Assembly: GCA_032158295.1 (NCBI GenBank)
Contig: CM063252.1
Span: forward strand, 17,938,036-18,002,035
Direction of reading: 5' to 3'
DNA from: Pycnopodia helianthoides
Lineage: Eukaryota > Echinodermata > Asteroidea > Forcipulatida > Asteriidae
Length of the DNA: 64,000 nt
Below the pieces are notes generated by a model. That model searched no databases, was not told the origin of the DNA, and saw nothing but the letters and a program-made list of their open reading frames with translations. Of this stretch, positions 13,031 to 23,660 are shown piece after piece. Positions within the stretch are counted from its first letter, which is position 1. Each line of letters begins with the position of its first letter. The translations under genes and the position numbers were made by a program.

Positions 13031-13275
13031 CGGATAAAGCGCTCTATTTAGAGCTTAACAATTATGCAATTAGTCTAACGGGTAAACAGACAATGATGCG
13101 TCTGTACTCCCTGCAGGCGGTATAGATGACGAGGGCGGCTGGAGTTCCAACGTTGGTCTTTACTGTCTTTGGCGTTAACTGATGACAAGGATGATGGGGG
13201 ATCTGAACCCCGGCGGCCCGACTCGCCTGACTCGAGTGGTACACGTCGCACACCCACTATACTATAGCAATACCA
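13030..13275 (-). mobile_element. tRNA-derived SINE-like element
   Basis: On the minus strand TATAGTATAGTGGGTG (13268-13253) resembles a tRNA A box and GGGGTTCAGATCCCC (13212-13198) a B box, about 40 bases apart, as in tRNA-Asp-type SINE heads. The unit B locus has different sequence between the shared flanks (about 38935-39430), so this may be an A-specific insertion. Confidence 0.5.
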
Positions 13276-16200
13276 CTGTGTCAGGAATTCTCGACTTTTA
13301 AACACATACATACAAGCATGACTATACACCTTAGGCATTATTTGGACAAACAAAATATCAAAAACAAAAATCATGATTTTGCGGCTCAAGGAGATGTCAC
13401 AGGTCAAACTTCCTATTGGGGCTTTCTTGTTAGAATTTCACTTTTTGCTTATTGACTGCCGCGGAAGTAGATTTTTTATTTGTTTATTTTTAGAGCTTTA
13501 ATTTAGGGATTAAAACATCTTCATACGACATTCCAAACCGCAGCGGAGGTTCCAAAGTTATATATAGACCTAGTGAGAAATCAAGCGTTCAAAAGTTCAA
13601 CGACCTGTAACTCCAAAACCACATGACCCAGCTGCAGAACACTCAAGTTCAATTTGTAGAATGTTCTCAAAGGACAAAGCATTCAACTTTATGAGGACAA
13701 TTCGTGAGACCGACCCATGCGATAAGTCGTCTTGATTTTAGGTGTGAAATTTGACGAACCTAATGTGTCGTCATGATCATCACAGTCTGCTTGTAGCTAG
13801 ACGTGGTAACATCATGGAGGAAGAAAATAGTGTAACAAACACGCTAACTTGCAAATACATAAAACACTTGGGATTACTAAGTATGCAAACGAGCAAGTGT
13901 CACGTGACCAGTAATTACGCGTTGGGTGCGTCCTAGAAAAAGAAGTGTTTTCTACTTGCGGACGAATTCTGATTTCAATACTTGGTCATAAAAAAAGACT
14001 CACAACTCATTTTTTAGGCAACTTTATCTCGGAGGGGGTGACTAGAGTTGTTTATACAACTTACGATGTTCAATATCAAATTCTATGTCATTTTGTGAAG
14101 CAAAACGAAACTCAAATAATTTGAATGGCAGCATCTAACAAGGAGAGATGGGTTGCTTTGAAATCAACTTGAAACTTTCTTGGAAATCAAACTAAATTGG
14201 AAAGCTGGTGAGGGGTACGGTCAATTTTAGTTAATTAATCTTGTAGTAAGTGAAAGATAAAAGTAAGAAATCAATAATCTGTAGTTTTCACAGGAGAAAA
14301 AGAAATAAAAATCACACAAATAGTTTTCACATATCATTTCAAGAAAAAGTTTGTGTTTTATTCTCTTATCAGAACGAAGTTAGGGTGTAATTTTCATATT
14401 ATCCAAGTGAACCAATAGCCTTAATGAAAATGTACACAACTGACACAGCTAAACAATACGATTTCAGTAAACATAAATAACTTGTTGTTGATGCAGTTTC
14501 TTCAAGGAATTCAACTCAACACAGTGATACTTGAAAGAGAGGTTGTCACTAAAGGACAAAATAGTCTGGTGAGCAAAAACATGCACATTATGCACCTTTA
14601 AAGTCAGGAAATGAGATACGAGAATGCCATTTTCAAAAGTGACTTACTCGGCTGCACATTTCCTTCTTTCTGGATCCAAACGAAAAGCTACAAACATACC
14701 AGGTAATGTTCCTTACATTTTGGAGGAAAAACAAAAACCGATTTGTTAGTGTTTTTATAGACATTCCCGTCCGTCTTATTTTGATTTTGGCAATCAGAAT
14801 AAGCAACAGTGACTTATGGAGTCTTTGTTTGTTTTCTCTCTTCAACTTTCACTGTATTTAGACGGAGATATTTCTCCACAATGGCATCGATATGAACTTT
14901 ATCATCAGTGAGCTTTCAGATTAAAACTGACCATATTTTAAAAATAATTACCAATAATGTACTTTGTCTTTAAAGTTATTATGCCTTATTAGTTCTGTTC
15001 AAAGAAATAAATGGTCTTTTATAAATCTACAGGTCTAGTGTATATTCATTTGATAACAGTGTCAATTGTCCAGCAAACTACTTCTGTCTAAAATACTACC
15101 ACGAACCAATCGGGGGACAATCTTGAACATGTTGCAAAATTGTCCCCCAACACTTGGTTCTTATTTTAATCTAAAGCAATCAAAATCAGTCTTTCTATTA
15201 ACATGCCCCAAATCCATGTCAAACCATAAACCATTATTTATGATCACATTCAAAGATAAACCATTCATCGGTTGGTCGTTTGATCTGTTTTTTGGAAACT
15301 AGAGAATCAGAATGATTGTGCTCTTCAAATAAAATGCTGTGTCGTGCTTATTAAATCCTGTCATTCAATTAAAAATATCAACAGATATCTGTATACCCTT
15401 AACAAAACAAATAATAACAGAGCTTTTACAGAGTAGCAACTTCCATCTAGATCAGGGTGCTACATCCAGGCAACCACAAAAGTGAACATAACAAATTAAA
15501 TTTGAATGAAACGTAGATTGGAAAGGAACAGTTTTCAAGTTCTTCTTGGCACATAGTTATTATTGTACATAACACAATAAGGAATTGAGCTAGAAATGTT
15601 GCCTTTGTTAGTGAAATAATGTAACATTTCTCCATATGTTTCTATTATTTCACTGGATACTTGTTTATTTGATTTCTAGTTTTATTACAAAAGAAACATA
15701 CCCCCCTCCCACCCCCAAATCACTCTGGGGAACTGTTCAACCTGCAATACAAATAAAGTTTACATCACGACAGCGGAGACAGCTAAACTATACTAGAATA
15801 AATGTCCTTCAACTTAGTAGAGCAAAATATACTTGGCTATATTAATACAGACAGTGAAACATGCTTTATACCTTGAACTGCATCTTTGATTGCATTCTTG
15901 TATACCTCCAAGAGAGTGTTTGGTTATAAACAAATACCTATACAGAAGATTTGTCATTATTTCCATAATACAGAGAGTGATGAATGCTTTATATTTTTAC
16001 ATCTTGATGAATTGTTTCATTCATTGGATTCTTGTAGATTTGTGTACAACACACAAGAAAGTTCAGTTATACAAAGTACAAAGATTTGTCATTATTTACA
16101 TATAAGAGATAGTGACATGTTGCTTAACTCCTGCAACATGTTTCTGTTATTGTATTGACACAATAAGATTGCTTAGTTATAATAGTTGTCATTATTTACA

Positions 16201-16330
16201 TGTAAAACATATAAGTGAGTCACTGATATGTCTTACTGCACTCCTTTCACCATTCAGAACCACTCAACTGCATGGGTTGTGTATGGTAGAAGAACTGTGC
16301 ACAGAACTAGCTGTGTACTGTGTAGATGCA
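13276..16330. other. Intergenic, unit A
   Basis: Matches 39430-43501 apart from the unit B insert. 15880-16200 contains imperfect repeats of TTTGTCATTATTTACAT. Short ORFs look random. Confidence 0.5.
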
Positions 16331-16335
16331 TTCAC

Positions 16336-16451
16336 TGTCACATATCCACCCGCCAACAGAGGGCGGTGTTATTCAACATGGCTGATTAAACAGTTGTAAC
16401 AGCTCAGAAGTCTCCTCGTTCCTCAATCCTTATTTAGGCCACATGCCAACA
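16336..16451 (+). repeat. 5' LTR
   Basis: 116 bp, beginning TG and ending CA. Unusually short for this group. Identical by eye to the 3' copy. Confidence 0.92.
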
Positions 16452-16469
16452 TGGTGGCAGCGGTAAACT
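16452..16469 (+). other. Primer binding site, probably tRNA-Leu type
   Basis: TGGTGGCAGCGG follows the LTR directly. It would pair with a tRNA 3' end CCGCTGCCACCA, which fits leucine tRNAs whose 5' stem reads GGYAGCG. The tRNA identity is inferred from that pairing. Confidence 0.6.
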
Positions 16470-16748
16470 ACTATACATGACAATATATAGTACAGACAGT
16501 ACTTTCAGACACTTTCTGGCGAAATTCTCCGTCAGGAAATTGAAGTTTTGACATCGTTTTTATGCACCAAATCATACGGAGCCAACACAGAGTTTTGTGT
16601 ACATCACTACACGCACACACATAGTCACAAACAACGTGCATCACTCGTTCAGTGGCGACCTCAACCTCGATCCCGAGCTCCTGCCAACTTGGTAAGCCGT
16701 GCAATCTCCTTCATATTTTAACCACAGTGTCTCAACTAAAGTACCGCC

Positions 16749-19700
16749 ATGCCCGAGAACGTAGGATTAAGCCCCAGAATGAACTGGGAAGATGCTGACC
16801 AAGCCAACTCAATACAGCTATTTCAGCAGCAGTGTGCCTTATATTTTTCTGTCAAAGATATACCTGTTGACAAGCAAGTTGATCACATTCTATTGTTCAT
16901 GGGAGCCACAGGCATAAAGATCTACAACTCATGGAGCCTCACAGAGCCCGAGACAAAAGACCCTGAAGTTGTGTGGTCCAAATTCATGGCACAAATACAG
17001 CCCAAAGAGAATTTTCGTGTGGCTAGGCTGTACCTACAGAAGTTTGCTCAACGTGAAAGTGAAACAATAGATGATTTTCTCTCTCGACTCAAACTTCATG
17101 CCCAAAAGTGTGAATTCAAGGATGATGCTGAGTTCCAGGACCGGGTCATTGAACAGTTCATAGCGGGTGTGAAGTACACTGAAGTCCAGAAAGATCTCCT
17201 CGGCAAGGACAAAACGCTTACAATACAGCAAACCCTTGACCTGGGACGAACACATGAAGCTTCGATCAACCACATGCGTCAGCTTGCCCAAGTTCAACCG
17301 ACAGCACCACCTGATGCTGCAACAGTTGATGCCATACGCTCCAAACGAAAATGCAGTAACTGTGGAGGCACACACCCCTTCCGCCCGAGAGACCGTTGCC
17401 CAGCATACAACTCAACTTGCCGTAAGTGTGGCAAGAAGAACCACTGGCAAAACGTATGCCGCTCCACTGGCTCAAATGATAGGCAGCCCAGAACACGTGA
17501 TAGATCACCCTCTCGTCGTAAGTCCCGTACTCCCTCCAGAGGGCGCAAGAAGCCTAACCCAAAAGTACACTACATCTCTGAGCAAGATTACGAGAGTGAG
17601 TTTGAAGACGACTTTAACGAGATGGTCATAAGCCCAATCCTTGTCTCCAACATCAGTGCCATACACAATGCTGAGCAGCACGACAGCCCTGACACACGAG
17701 ATGAGGTGTTCACTTTCATCGAGGTGAAACGTGATCGGAAAATGCTGGTGAAGCTCCGCGTCAAAGTGGATACAGGAGCCCAGGGCAACACAATACCCCT
17801 GAGAATGTACCGCCGCATGTTCCCAGACAGACTTGACTCCGGTGGATTTCCAAGTCCTGACACAACATCCAACCATAAAGCCATACTGACTGCTTACAAC
17901 AACACAAAAATAAAGCAGTATGGTTCTACTTCCCTTCCCTGCCGGTATGATGGAAGTGCCTGGGTGACAGCAGATTTCTTCGTCGTGGACTCTGACGGCC
18001 CAGCAATCCTCGGTTTGCCCACTTCTCGCAAACTGCAGCTTGTGACTCTGCACTGTGCAATAACAACACCACAGTGCCCCTCTATCAGTTGCACTCAGGA
18101 TCTACAGCGCCAATACCCTGACCAGTTTGACAGGATTGGTAACTTCCCTGGCAAATACCACATCGTCCTGGATGAAAACGCCCACCCAACAATCAGTGCC
18201 CCCCGCAAATGCCCCATAAAGCTCAAAGATGAATTGAAGTCCGAGCTAGAGGACATGGAGCAACAAGGAGTGATCAGACGCGTCACTGAGCCGACTGATT
18301 GGGTAAGCAGTTTGACTGTCTCCAGACGAGTGAATGGGAAACTGCGTGTCTGCCTCGATCCAAAAGATCTGAACAATGCAATAAAAAGATGTCACCACAA
18401 AACTCCGACCATAGAAGAAATCACCCATAAGTTCTCAGGTGCCAAATTCTTCAGCAAGCTAGATGCCAAGAATGGCTACTGGTCGGTGAAACTGGATGAC
18501 GAAAGCGCCCTGCTCACAACATTCAACAGCCCTTTTGGTCGCTATTGCTACTTGAGACTACCCTTTGGCCTAGTGATGAGCCAAGACGTGTTCCAGTTAC
18601 GCATGGACCAATTTCTCGAGAGCTGTCCTGGTGCAATTGGCATTGCAGACGACATTGTAGTTTTCGGCGCGACTGAGGCAGAACATGACAAAAATCTTCA
18701 TCATCTGATGAAAGCCGCCAACCAGTACGGACTGATGTTCAATAGCTCAAAGTGTGCGATCAAAACCCCACAGATAAAGTTCTTTGGTATGATCTACGAT
18801 AAGCATGGTGTACACCCCGACCCAGCGAAGGTTACAGCCATCAAACAGATCAATCCACCCCAGGATAAGACAGGAATCCAAGAATTTCTTGGCATGGTGA
18901 CCTATCTCAGTCCCTTCATCCCGAACCTGTCAGACCATACATCCGACCTGAGGGCCCTACTAAAGAAAGACATTGACTTCATCTGGTCTCCTTCACATCA
19001 GAGGGCTTTCGAAAAAGTCAAAGACCTCATCTGTGCCGAGACGATCCTCACTTACTTTGACCCCTCCAAAAAGACGACCATCCAAGTAGATGCATCCATG
19101 AAAGGCCTGGGTGCAGCTCTAACCCAAGACGGCAAACCGGTCGCCTTTGCGTCAAAATCCCTCAGTCCAGCAGAACAACGATATGCCATCATAGAACGTG
19201 AACTCCTTGCAGTTGTCTTTGGATGTGAACGTTTTCACACATACATATATGGTGATCATTTCACTGTAGAAAGTGACCACAAGCCCCTGGAGATGATTCA
19301 GCGCAAATCTCTAAAAGCCGCTCCTCCGAGACTGCAGCGAATGCTTCTCCGTCTCCAACCCTACGATGTCACAGTAACCTACAGACCAGGGAAAGAAATG
19401 CTCCTGCCTGATGGCTTATCTCGTCTCCCTGTACCAAATGCCAATCACATAGACCTTGACCTGCATGTGACCTTTGTCCAGTTCACACAACCACGCATCC
19501 GCTCTCTCCAACATGAAACAGCCTTGGATACAACCCTCATGACACTCAAAGATATAATCATCAAAGGATGGCCAGAGCGACGTCATGATGTCCCCAAAGC
19601 TCTCCATCAGTACTGGCCATTTCGTGACGAGCTTGCAGTCGAAGACGGACTTATTGTCAAGGGTGAGTGCATTATCATCCCCGCTTCACAGCAACAACAT

Positions 19701-20276
19701 GTCCTCCTCCAGCTCCATGAAGGCCACCAGGGTAGCGAAAAAACCAAGCTGAGAGCCAAAGAGTGTGTTTTTTGGGTAGGCATAACCAAAGACATCGACA
19801 CACTTGTGAAAAATTGCCCAACTTGTCAGCGGTTCCAGACAGCACAACCACGAGAAACTCTTCTTCAACACACTGTCCCTACTCGCCCATGGCAAGTTGT
19901 CGGTACTGACTTGTTCTTCTTCGAAGGTGATAACTTCCTCATTGTGGCTGACTACTACTCGAAATTTCCATTCATCCGGAAGCTACCAGTGCCATGCACA
20001 AGCCTAGCAGTTGTAAACGCCACCAAACAAATCTTCGCCGAACAAGGTATCCCTGAGAGAGTTGTCAGTGACAATGCCAGACACTACGACTCAAACCAAT
20101 ACAAAGATTTCTCCGTCTCATGGTGTTTTGACCATATCACTTCTTCACCTCACTACCCCAGATCCAATGGATTCATCGAGCGCACAATTCAAACAGTCAA
20201 GAAAACCATACGAAAGGCTCGATCCAGTGACAGTGATGTAAATATGGCACTCCTCTGTCTTCGAACGACCCTGTGA
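16749..20276 (+). CDS. gag-pol polyprotein (gag, protease, RT, RNase H, integrase core)
   Basis: Single ORF of 1175 codons. The ATG lies in a good context (ACCGCCATG). A gag-like N-terminal region is followed by two zinc knuckles near residues 202-237; the second is a clean CX2CX4HX4C. An Arg/Ser-rich stretch follows. The retropepsin active site is DTGA near residue 341. The RT catalytic box is IADD at 632-635 (usually YVDD or FVDD). RNase H starts near residue 778 (IQVDAS). The integrase has an HHCC zinc region from about 990 and the catalytic triad D1054, D1108 and E1144 with the classic 35-residue spacing. The frame ends at TGA 20274-20276, just after the integrase core, earlier than expected. 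Confidence 0.93.
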   Translation: MPENVGLSPRMNWEDADQANSIQLFQQQCALYFSVKDIPVDKQVDHILLFMGATGIKIYNSWSLTEPETKDPEVVWSKFMAQIQPKENFRVARLYLQKFAQRESETIDDFLSRLKLHAQKCEFKDDAEFQDRVIEQFIAGVKYTEVQKDLLGKDKTLTIQQTLDLGRTHEASINHMRQLAQVQPTAPPDAATVDAIRSKRKCSNCGGTHPFRPRDRCPAYNSTCRKCGKKNHWQNVCRSTGSNDRQPRTRDRSPSRRKSRTPSRGRKKPNPKVHYISEQDYESEFEDDFNEMVISPILVSNISAIHNAEQHDSPDTRDEVFTFIEVKRDRKMLVKLRVKVDTGAQGNTIPLRMYRRMFPDRLDSGGFPSPDTTSNHKAILTAYNNTKIKQYGSTSLPCRYDGSAWVTADFFVVDSDGPAILGLPTSRKLQLVTLHCAITTPQCPSISCTQDLQRQYPDQFDRIGNFPGKYHIVLDENAHPTISAPRKCPIKLKDELKSELEDMEQQGVIRRVTEPTDWVSSLTVSRRVNGKLRVCLDPKDLNNAIKRCHHKTPTIEEITHKFSGAKFFSKLDAKNGYWSVKLDDESALLTTFNSPFGRYCYLRLPFGLVMSQDVFQLRMDQFLESCPGAIGIADDIVVFGATEAEHDKNLHHLMKAANQYGLMFNSSKCAIKTPQIKFFGMIYDKHGVHPDPAKVTAIKQINPPQDKTGIQEFLGMVTYLSPFIPNLSDHTSDLRALLKKDIDFIWSPSHQRAFEKVKDLICAETILTYFDPSKKTTIQVDASMKGLGAALTQDGKPVAFASKSLSPAEQRYAIIERELLAVVFGCERFHTYIYGDHFTVESDHKPLEMIQRKSLKAAPPRLQRMLLRLQPYDVTVTYRPGKEMLLPDGLSRLPVPNANHIDLDLHVTFVQFTQPRIRSLQHETALDTTLMTLKDIIIKGWPERRHDVPKALHQYWPFRDELAVEDGLIVKGECIIIPASQQQHVLLQLHEGHQGSEKTKLRAKECVFWVGITKDIDTLVKNCPTCQRFQTAQPRETLLQHTVPTRPWQVVGTDLFFFEGDNFLIVADYYSKFPFIRKLPVPCTSLAVVNATKQIFAEQGIPERVVSDNARHYDSNQYKDFSVSWCFDHITSSPHYPRSNGFIERTIQTVKKTIRKARSSDSDVNMALLCLRTTL

Positions 20277-20802
20277 CCATACTATTCCCAGCCCTGCTCA
20301 ACTCCTCTACAACAGGAAAATCAAAGGCAATTTACCTGCGAAAATCCGTAACTCCCTCGCAGCTCGTGACAAGATCCAAGAGCGTTTGTATGAGCGTCAG
20401 AGTACCCAGAAACAATACCATGACAGACAAGCCAGAGATCTCCCTCCCCTACGATCCGGTCAAACCATCTCCATTCGTGACCCCAACAGTGGCCGTTGGA
20501 CACCAGCCACTGTAGCAGAGAAATGTCATGAACCGAGGTCATACATAGTCTGCACCCCCAATGGAAGTATTCTCCGTCGCAACCGCAGACACATTCGTGA
20601 CTTGGAACCAGTCAAGAAGCGAGTGACCTTTGACATTGACCCTCAGACGCCCTCGCAGTCATCGCTCCGACCTCCAGTCACCACTCCCCCACGAGTCAAC
20701 ACACCAACCCCACACCCTCTCCATCAACCAATGGTTCAACAACCGGTGTACAAAACTCGCTCTGGAAGACTTGTGCGGAAACCTGAGAAACTTTCATTGT
20801 GA
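20277..20802 (+). pseudogene. Displaced integrase C-terminus of the same element
   Basis: Integrase-tail coding sequence continues in another frame from about 20275 to the TGA at 20800-20802. It has an RLYERQSTQKQYHDRQ helix, then a VRxxDP-like SIRDPNSGRWTPATV segment and NRRHIRDLEP, typical of the C-terminal DNA-binding part of gypsy integrases. It ends in a Pro/Thr-rich tail. The change of frame relative to the upstream ORF is by one base step. It may be a real inactivating indel, programmed recoding or a sequencing error. Confidence 0.8.
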
Positions 20803-21208
20803 ACATTGAACATTGAACATTCCATCTTGATGATGCCAACCATGATTTACTCGAACTTTTACTGAAAATTGTTTTTGTTTTTGGAAAAATTTCATTCTCT
20901 TTCAAGTTTCTTTATTTAAACCAAACCAGACTCTTTTTAACAACCAAAGTCCAAAATGCTTCAAACCATTGTTCATTTCACAGAAAACTGCTTATTTTAT
21001 TTCTAAACTTTGCATGACAGACTGGAAAAAACCTCCAGTGTAATCCTAACATAAAGGATCTTTACCCAATCATTTTTGTACAGATGAATGCAGTTGATTC
21101 ATCATTAATGATCAAAGAGCACAAAAACCTGTGTTCCACATTTTGTTGTATCAATATCTGTGATTTTACACTGTTCCTTGATTCAAAGCTTTTTTTTAAA
21201 AAGGGAGA
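20803..21208 (+). other. Retrotransposon 3' region and polypurine tract
   Basis: No ORF with a recognisable product. It begins with a threefold ACATTGA repeat. The purine run AAAAAGGGAGA at about 21198-21208 directly before the 3' LTR is the likely plus-strand primer site. Confidence 0.65.
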
Positions 21209-21324
21209 TGTCACATATCCACCCGCCAACAGAGGGCGGTGTTATTCAACATGGCTGATTAAACAGTTGTAACAGCTCAGAAGTCTCCTCGTTCCTCAAT
21301 CCTTATTTAGGCCACATGCCAACA
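21209..21324 (+). repeat. 3' LTR
   Basis: Identical by eye to 16336-16451. Followed by the TTCAC target duplication. Confidence 0.92.
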
Positions 21325-21345
21325 TTCACTACATGATATCACACA

Positions 21346-21460
21346 TACTGACTGCTTCGAGTGCTATGGTTAAAACTACTGAGCGCATTCTATTTAGACT
21401 GCTCTGGGAATCACCGATGTTAGTCGTAGTTTTAACCAAAACAAGAGTAAAACCAGTCTA
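21346..21460. repeat. Foldback element beside the retrotransposon
   Basis: Same arms as 7232-7335 with a different loop. The shared sequence continues rightwards to a GTGCCTG motif, so the full element may be about 150 bp. Confidence 0.65.
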
Positions 21461-21886
21461 AATTTGTTTTAGTACACCCCAAACATTATTGTGCCTGTGC
21501 CTAACTCAGAATTTACCAAATATCAAACAAAATATACTGCTTCTTGTTCATGGAGAAATTTAACTTCCAGCAGCGCGTTAATCAGTGATCCAAATTGACA
21601 ACAGCCGTGGTTTATAGAGCCATAAACAACTTAGTATCTGATGGTGTGTTTTACTGTTCTTTGAGCGTACATTGCGTGCTTGTGCAAGACTAGCCTATAA
21701 CTTCAATTTCTGATTGGTAGTTTGAAGATAAATTTGTCATAACACGCGCACTCGTGAAAAACGGAAAAATATAGCACATCTGCATCCCATGCGTGCGAGG
21801 GGGGGGGTGTTGTCCGTTGTCAGGATTAAAGATAGAGTCATCGTTTGGTTTGTGTCAATGTAATGCTGATTTATAGGCAAATTATA

Positions 21887-22639
21887 AGCCATGGGACACT
21901 TGATCAACTACATTGGTGTGTTACATTGGAGTGGATTCACCTGTAAGGTCTAAAGAAGTCAAATATGAATTCATCCAAGCCATGGGACACTTGATCAACT
22001 ACATTGGTGTGTTACATTGGAGTGGATTCACCTGTAAGGTCTAAAGAAGTCAAATATGAATTCATCTAAGCCATTGAACACTTGATCAACTACATTGGTG
22101 TGTTACATTGGAGTGGATTCACATGTAAGTTCTAAAGAAGTCAAATATGAATTCATCTCAGCCATGGGACACTTGATCAACTACATTGATGTGTTACATT
22201 GGAGTGGATTCACCTGTAAGGTCTAAAGAAGTCAAATATGAATTCATCTAAGCCATGGGACACTTGATCAACTACATTGGTGTGTTACATTGGAGTGGAT
22301 TCACCTGTAAGGTCTAAAGAAGTCAAATATGAATTATCTCAGCCATGGGACACTTGATCAACTACATTGGTGTGTTACATTGGAGTGGATTCACCTGTAA
22401 GTTCTAAAGAAGTCAAATATGAATTCATCTAAGCCATGAGACACTTGATCAACTACATTGGTGTGTTACATTGGAGTGGATTCACCTGTACGGTCTAAAG
22501 AAGTCAAATATGAATTCATCTAAGCCATTGAACACTTGATCAACTACATTGGCGTGTTACATTGGAGTGGATTCACATGTAAGGTCTAAAGAAGTCAAAT
22601 ATGAATTCATCTAAGCCATTGAACACTTGATCAACTACT
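21887..22639. repeat. 91-bp minisatellite, about eight copies
   Basis: The unit starts AGCCATGGGACACTTGATCA and ends AAATATGAATTCATCT. Copies begin near 21887, 21978, 22069, 22161, 22252, 22342, 22433 and 22525, with a partial copy from 22616. It lies about 200 bp beyond the 3' end of the unit B NLR gene. The same site in the neighbouring unit (44279-44395) has only about 1.3 copies. Confidence 0.92.
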
Positions 22640-22856
22640 GTTAAACAAGAGTCAATTCAACAGAGCAGGAACAATTTGTACGTGTAACATATTCAGATAC
22701 CTTACACCATGTACATTACTAGCATATGCAAAGAAGGATGCAGTGCAGTATGTTATAAAGTCACCATTAAATCTTACAACAGCACCTCCGAGATTTAGCT
22801 CTTGTTTTAAAGTTAGTCGTCTCAACCATCATCGTTTAAGTCATAGTCCTCAACAT

Positions 22857-23660
22857 CTAAGTAAAGTTGGGCAGATCCCACAGTGCAGCAGCAATATGTG
22901 TCATATCTTCAACTGTGAATGAACAGTCACTCAAGTTTACCTTCTGAAGGTTCTTCATCTTCTTGAAGTGATGGGCCCATGATGCAGCAGAACCACCCAA
23001 GCCTTCATTTACATGAATATTCAAATTCATCAAGTAAGGCAGATCACACAGTGCAGGAGCAATACGTGTCATATCTTTACCTGTCAATGAGCACTTCATA
23101 AAGCTTAGATTTTGAAGGTTCTTCATCTTCTTGAAGTGATGGACCCATGATGCAGCAGAACCACCCAAGCCTTCATTTCTCTCAAGATTCAATTCAACCA
23201 AGTTGGGAAGTTCACACAGTGCAGGAGCAATATGTGTCATATCTTTACCTGTCAATGAGCACCTCATAAAGCTTAGACTCTGAAGGTTCTTCATCTTCTT
23301 GAAGTGATGGACCCATGATGCAGCAGAACCACCCAAGCCTTCATATCTCTCAAGTGCCAATTTAACCAAGTTGAGCAGATCACACAGTGCAGGAGCAATA
23401 TGTGTCACTGTCAATGAGCAGGCACCCAAGTAGAGCTCCTGAAGGTTCTTCATCTTCTTGAAGTGATGGGCCCATGATGCAGCAGGACCACCCAAGCCTT
23501 TACTAAACAAAATATTCAATTTAACCAAGTTGGGCAGATCACACAGTGCACGAGCAATATTTAACATATCTTTATCTGTCAATGAACAGTAACTCAATGT
23601 GAGTTCCTGAATGTTCTTCATGTTCTTGAAGTGATGGGCCCATGATGCAGCAGAACCAAC
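22857..23660 (-). repeat. 168-bp coding repeats in the LRR region
   Basis: The landmark TCTTGAAGTGATGG recurs at 22961, 23129, 23297, 23456 and 23624. The spacing is 168 bp, with one unit 9 bp shorter. Adjacent units are almost identical in DNA, more than LRR function alone requires. Confidence 0.85.

Larger units (their letters stand above)
1..16335. repeat. Segmental duplicate A (matches 25983-43506)
   Basis: Continues past the retroelement at 21330 to about 22800. Runs of hundreds of bases are nearly identical to the B copy, including non-coding DNA, intron lengths and splice sites, with local indels. Order and orientation are the same, so this is a tandem duplication with a shift of about 26 to 27 kb. 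Confidence 0.95.
16336..21324 (+). mobile_element. Ty3/gypsy LTR retrotransposon, about 5.0 kb
   Basis: Two identical 116-bp LTRs (16336-16451 and 21209-21324, TGTCACAT...CCAACA) enclose gag-pol. A TTCAC duplication flanks the element (16331-16335 and 21325-21329). The matching unduplicated site is at 43502-43506 in the segmental duplicate, so the insertion followed the A/B duplication. The domain order protease, RT, RNase H, integrase is that of Ty3/gypsy (Metaviridae). No env-like ORF is seen between the end of pol and the 3' LTR. Identical LTRs mean a young insertion. One frame break near 20270 displaces the end of the integrase, so this copy may not be autonomous. Confidence 0.95.

Noticed and set aside
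15886..16158. Overlapping plus-strand ORFs (90 and 71 codons), also seen at 43056-43329
   Set aside because: Conserved only because the DNA is duplicated. The codons follow an imperfect nucleotide repeat and two frames are equally open.
17034..20905. Minus-strand and alternative-frame ORFs inside the retrotransposon
   Set aside because: Shadows of the gag-pol reading frame.
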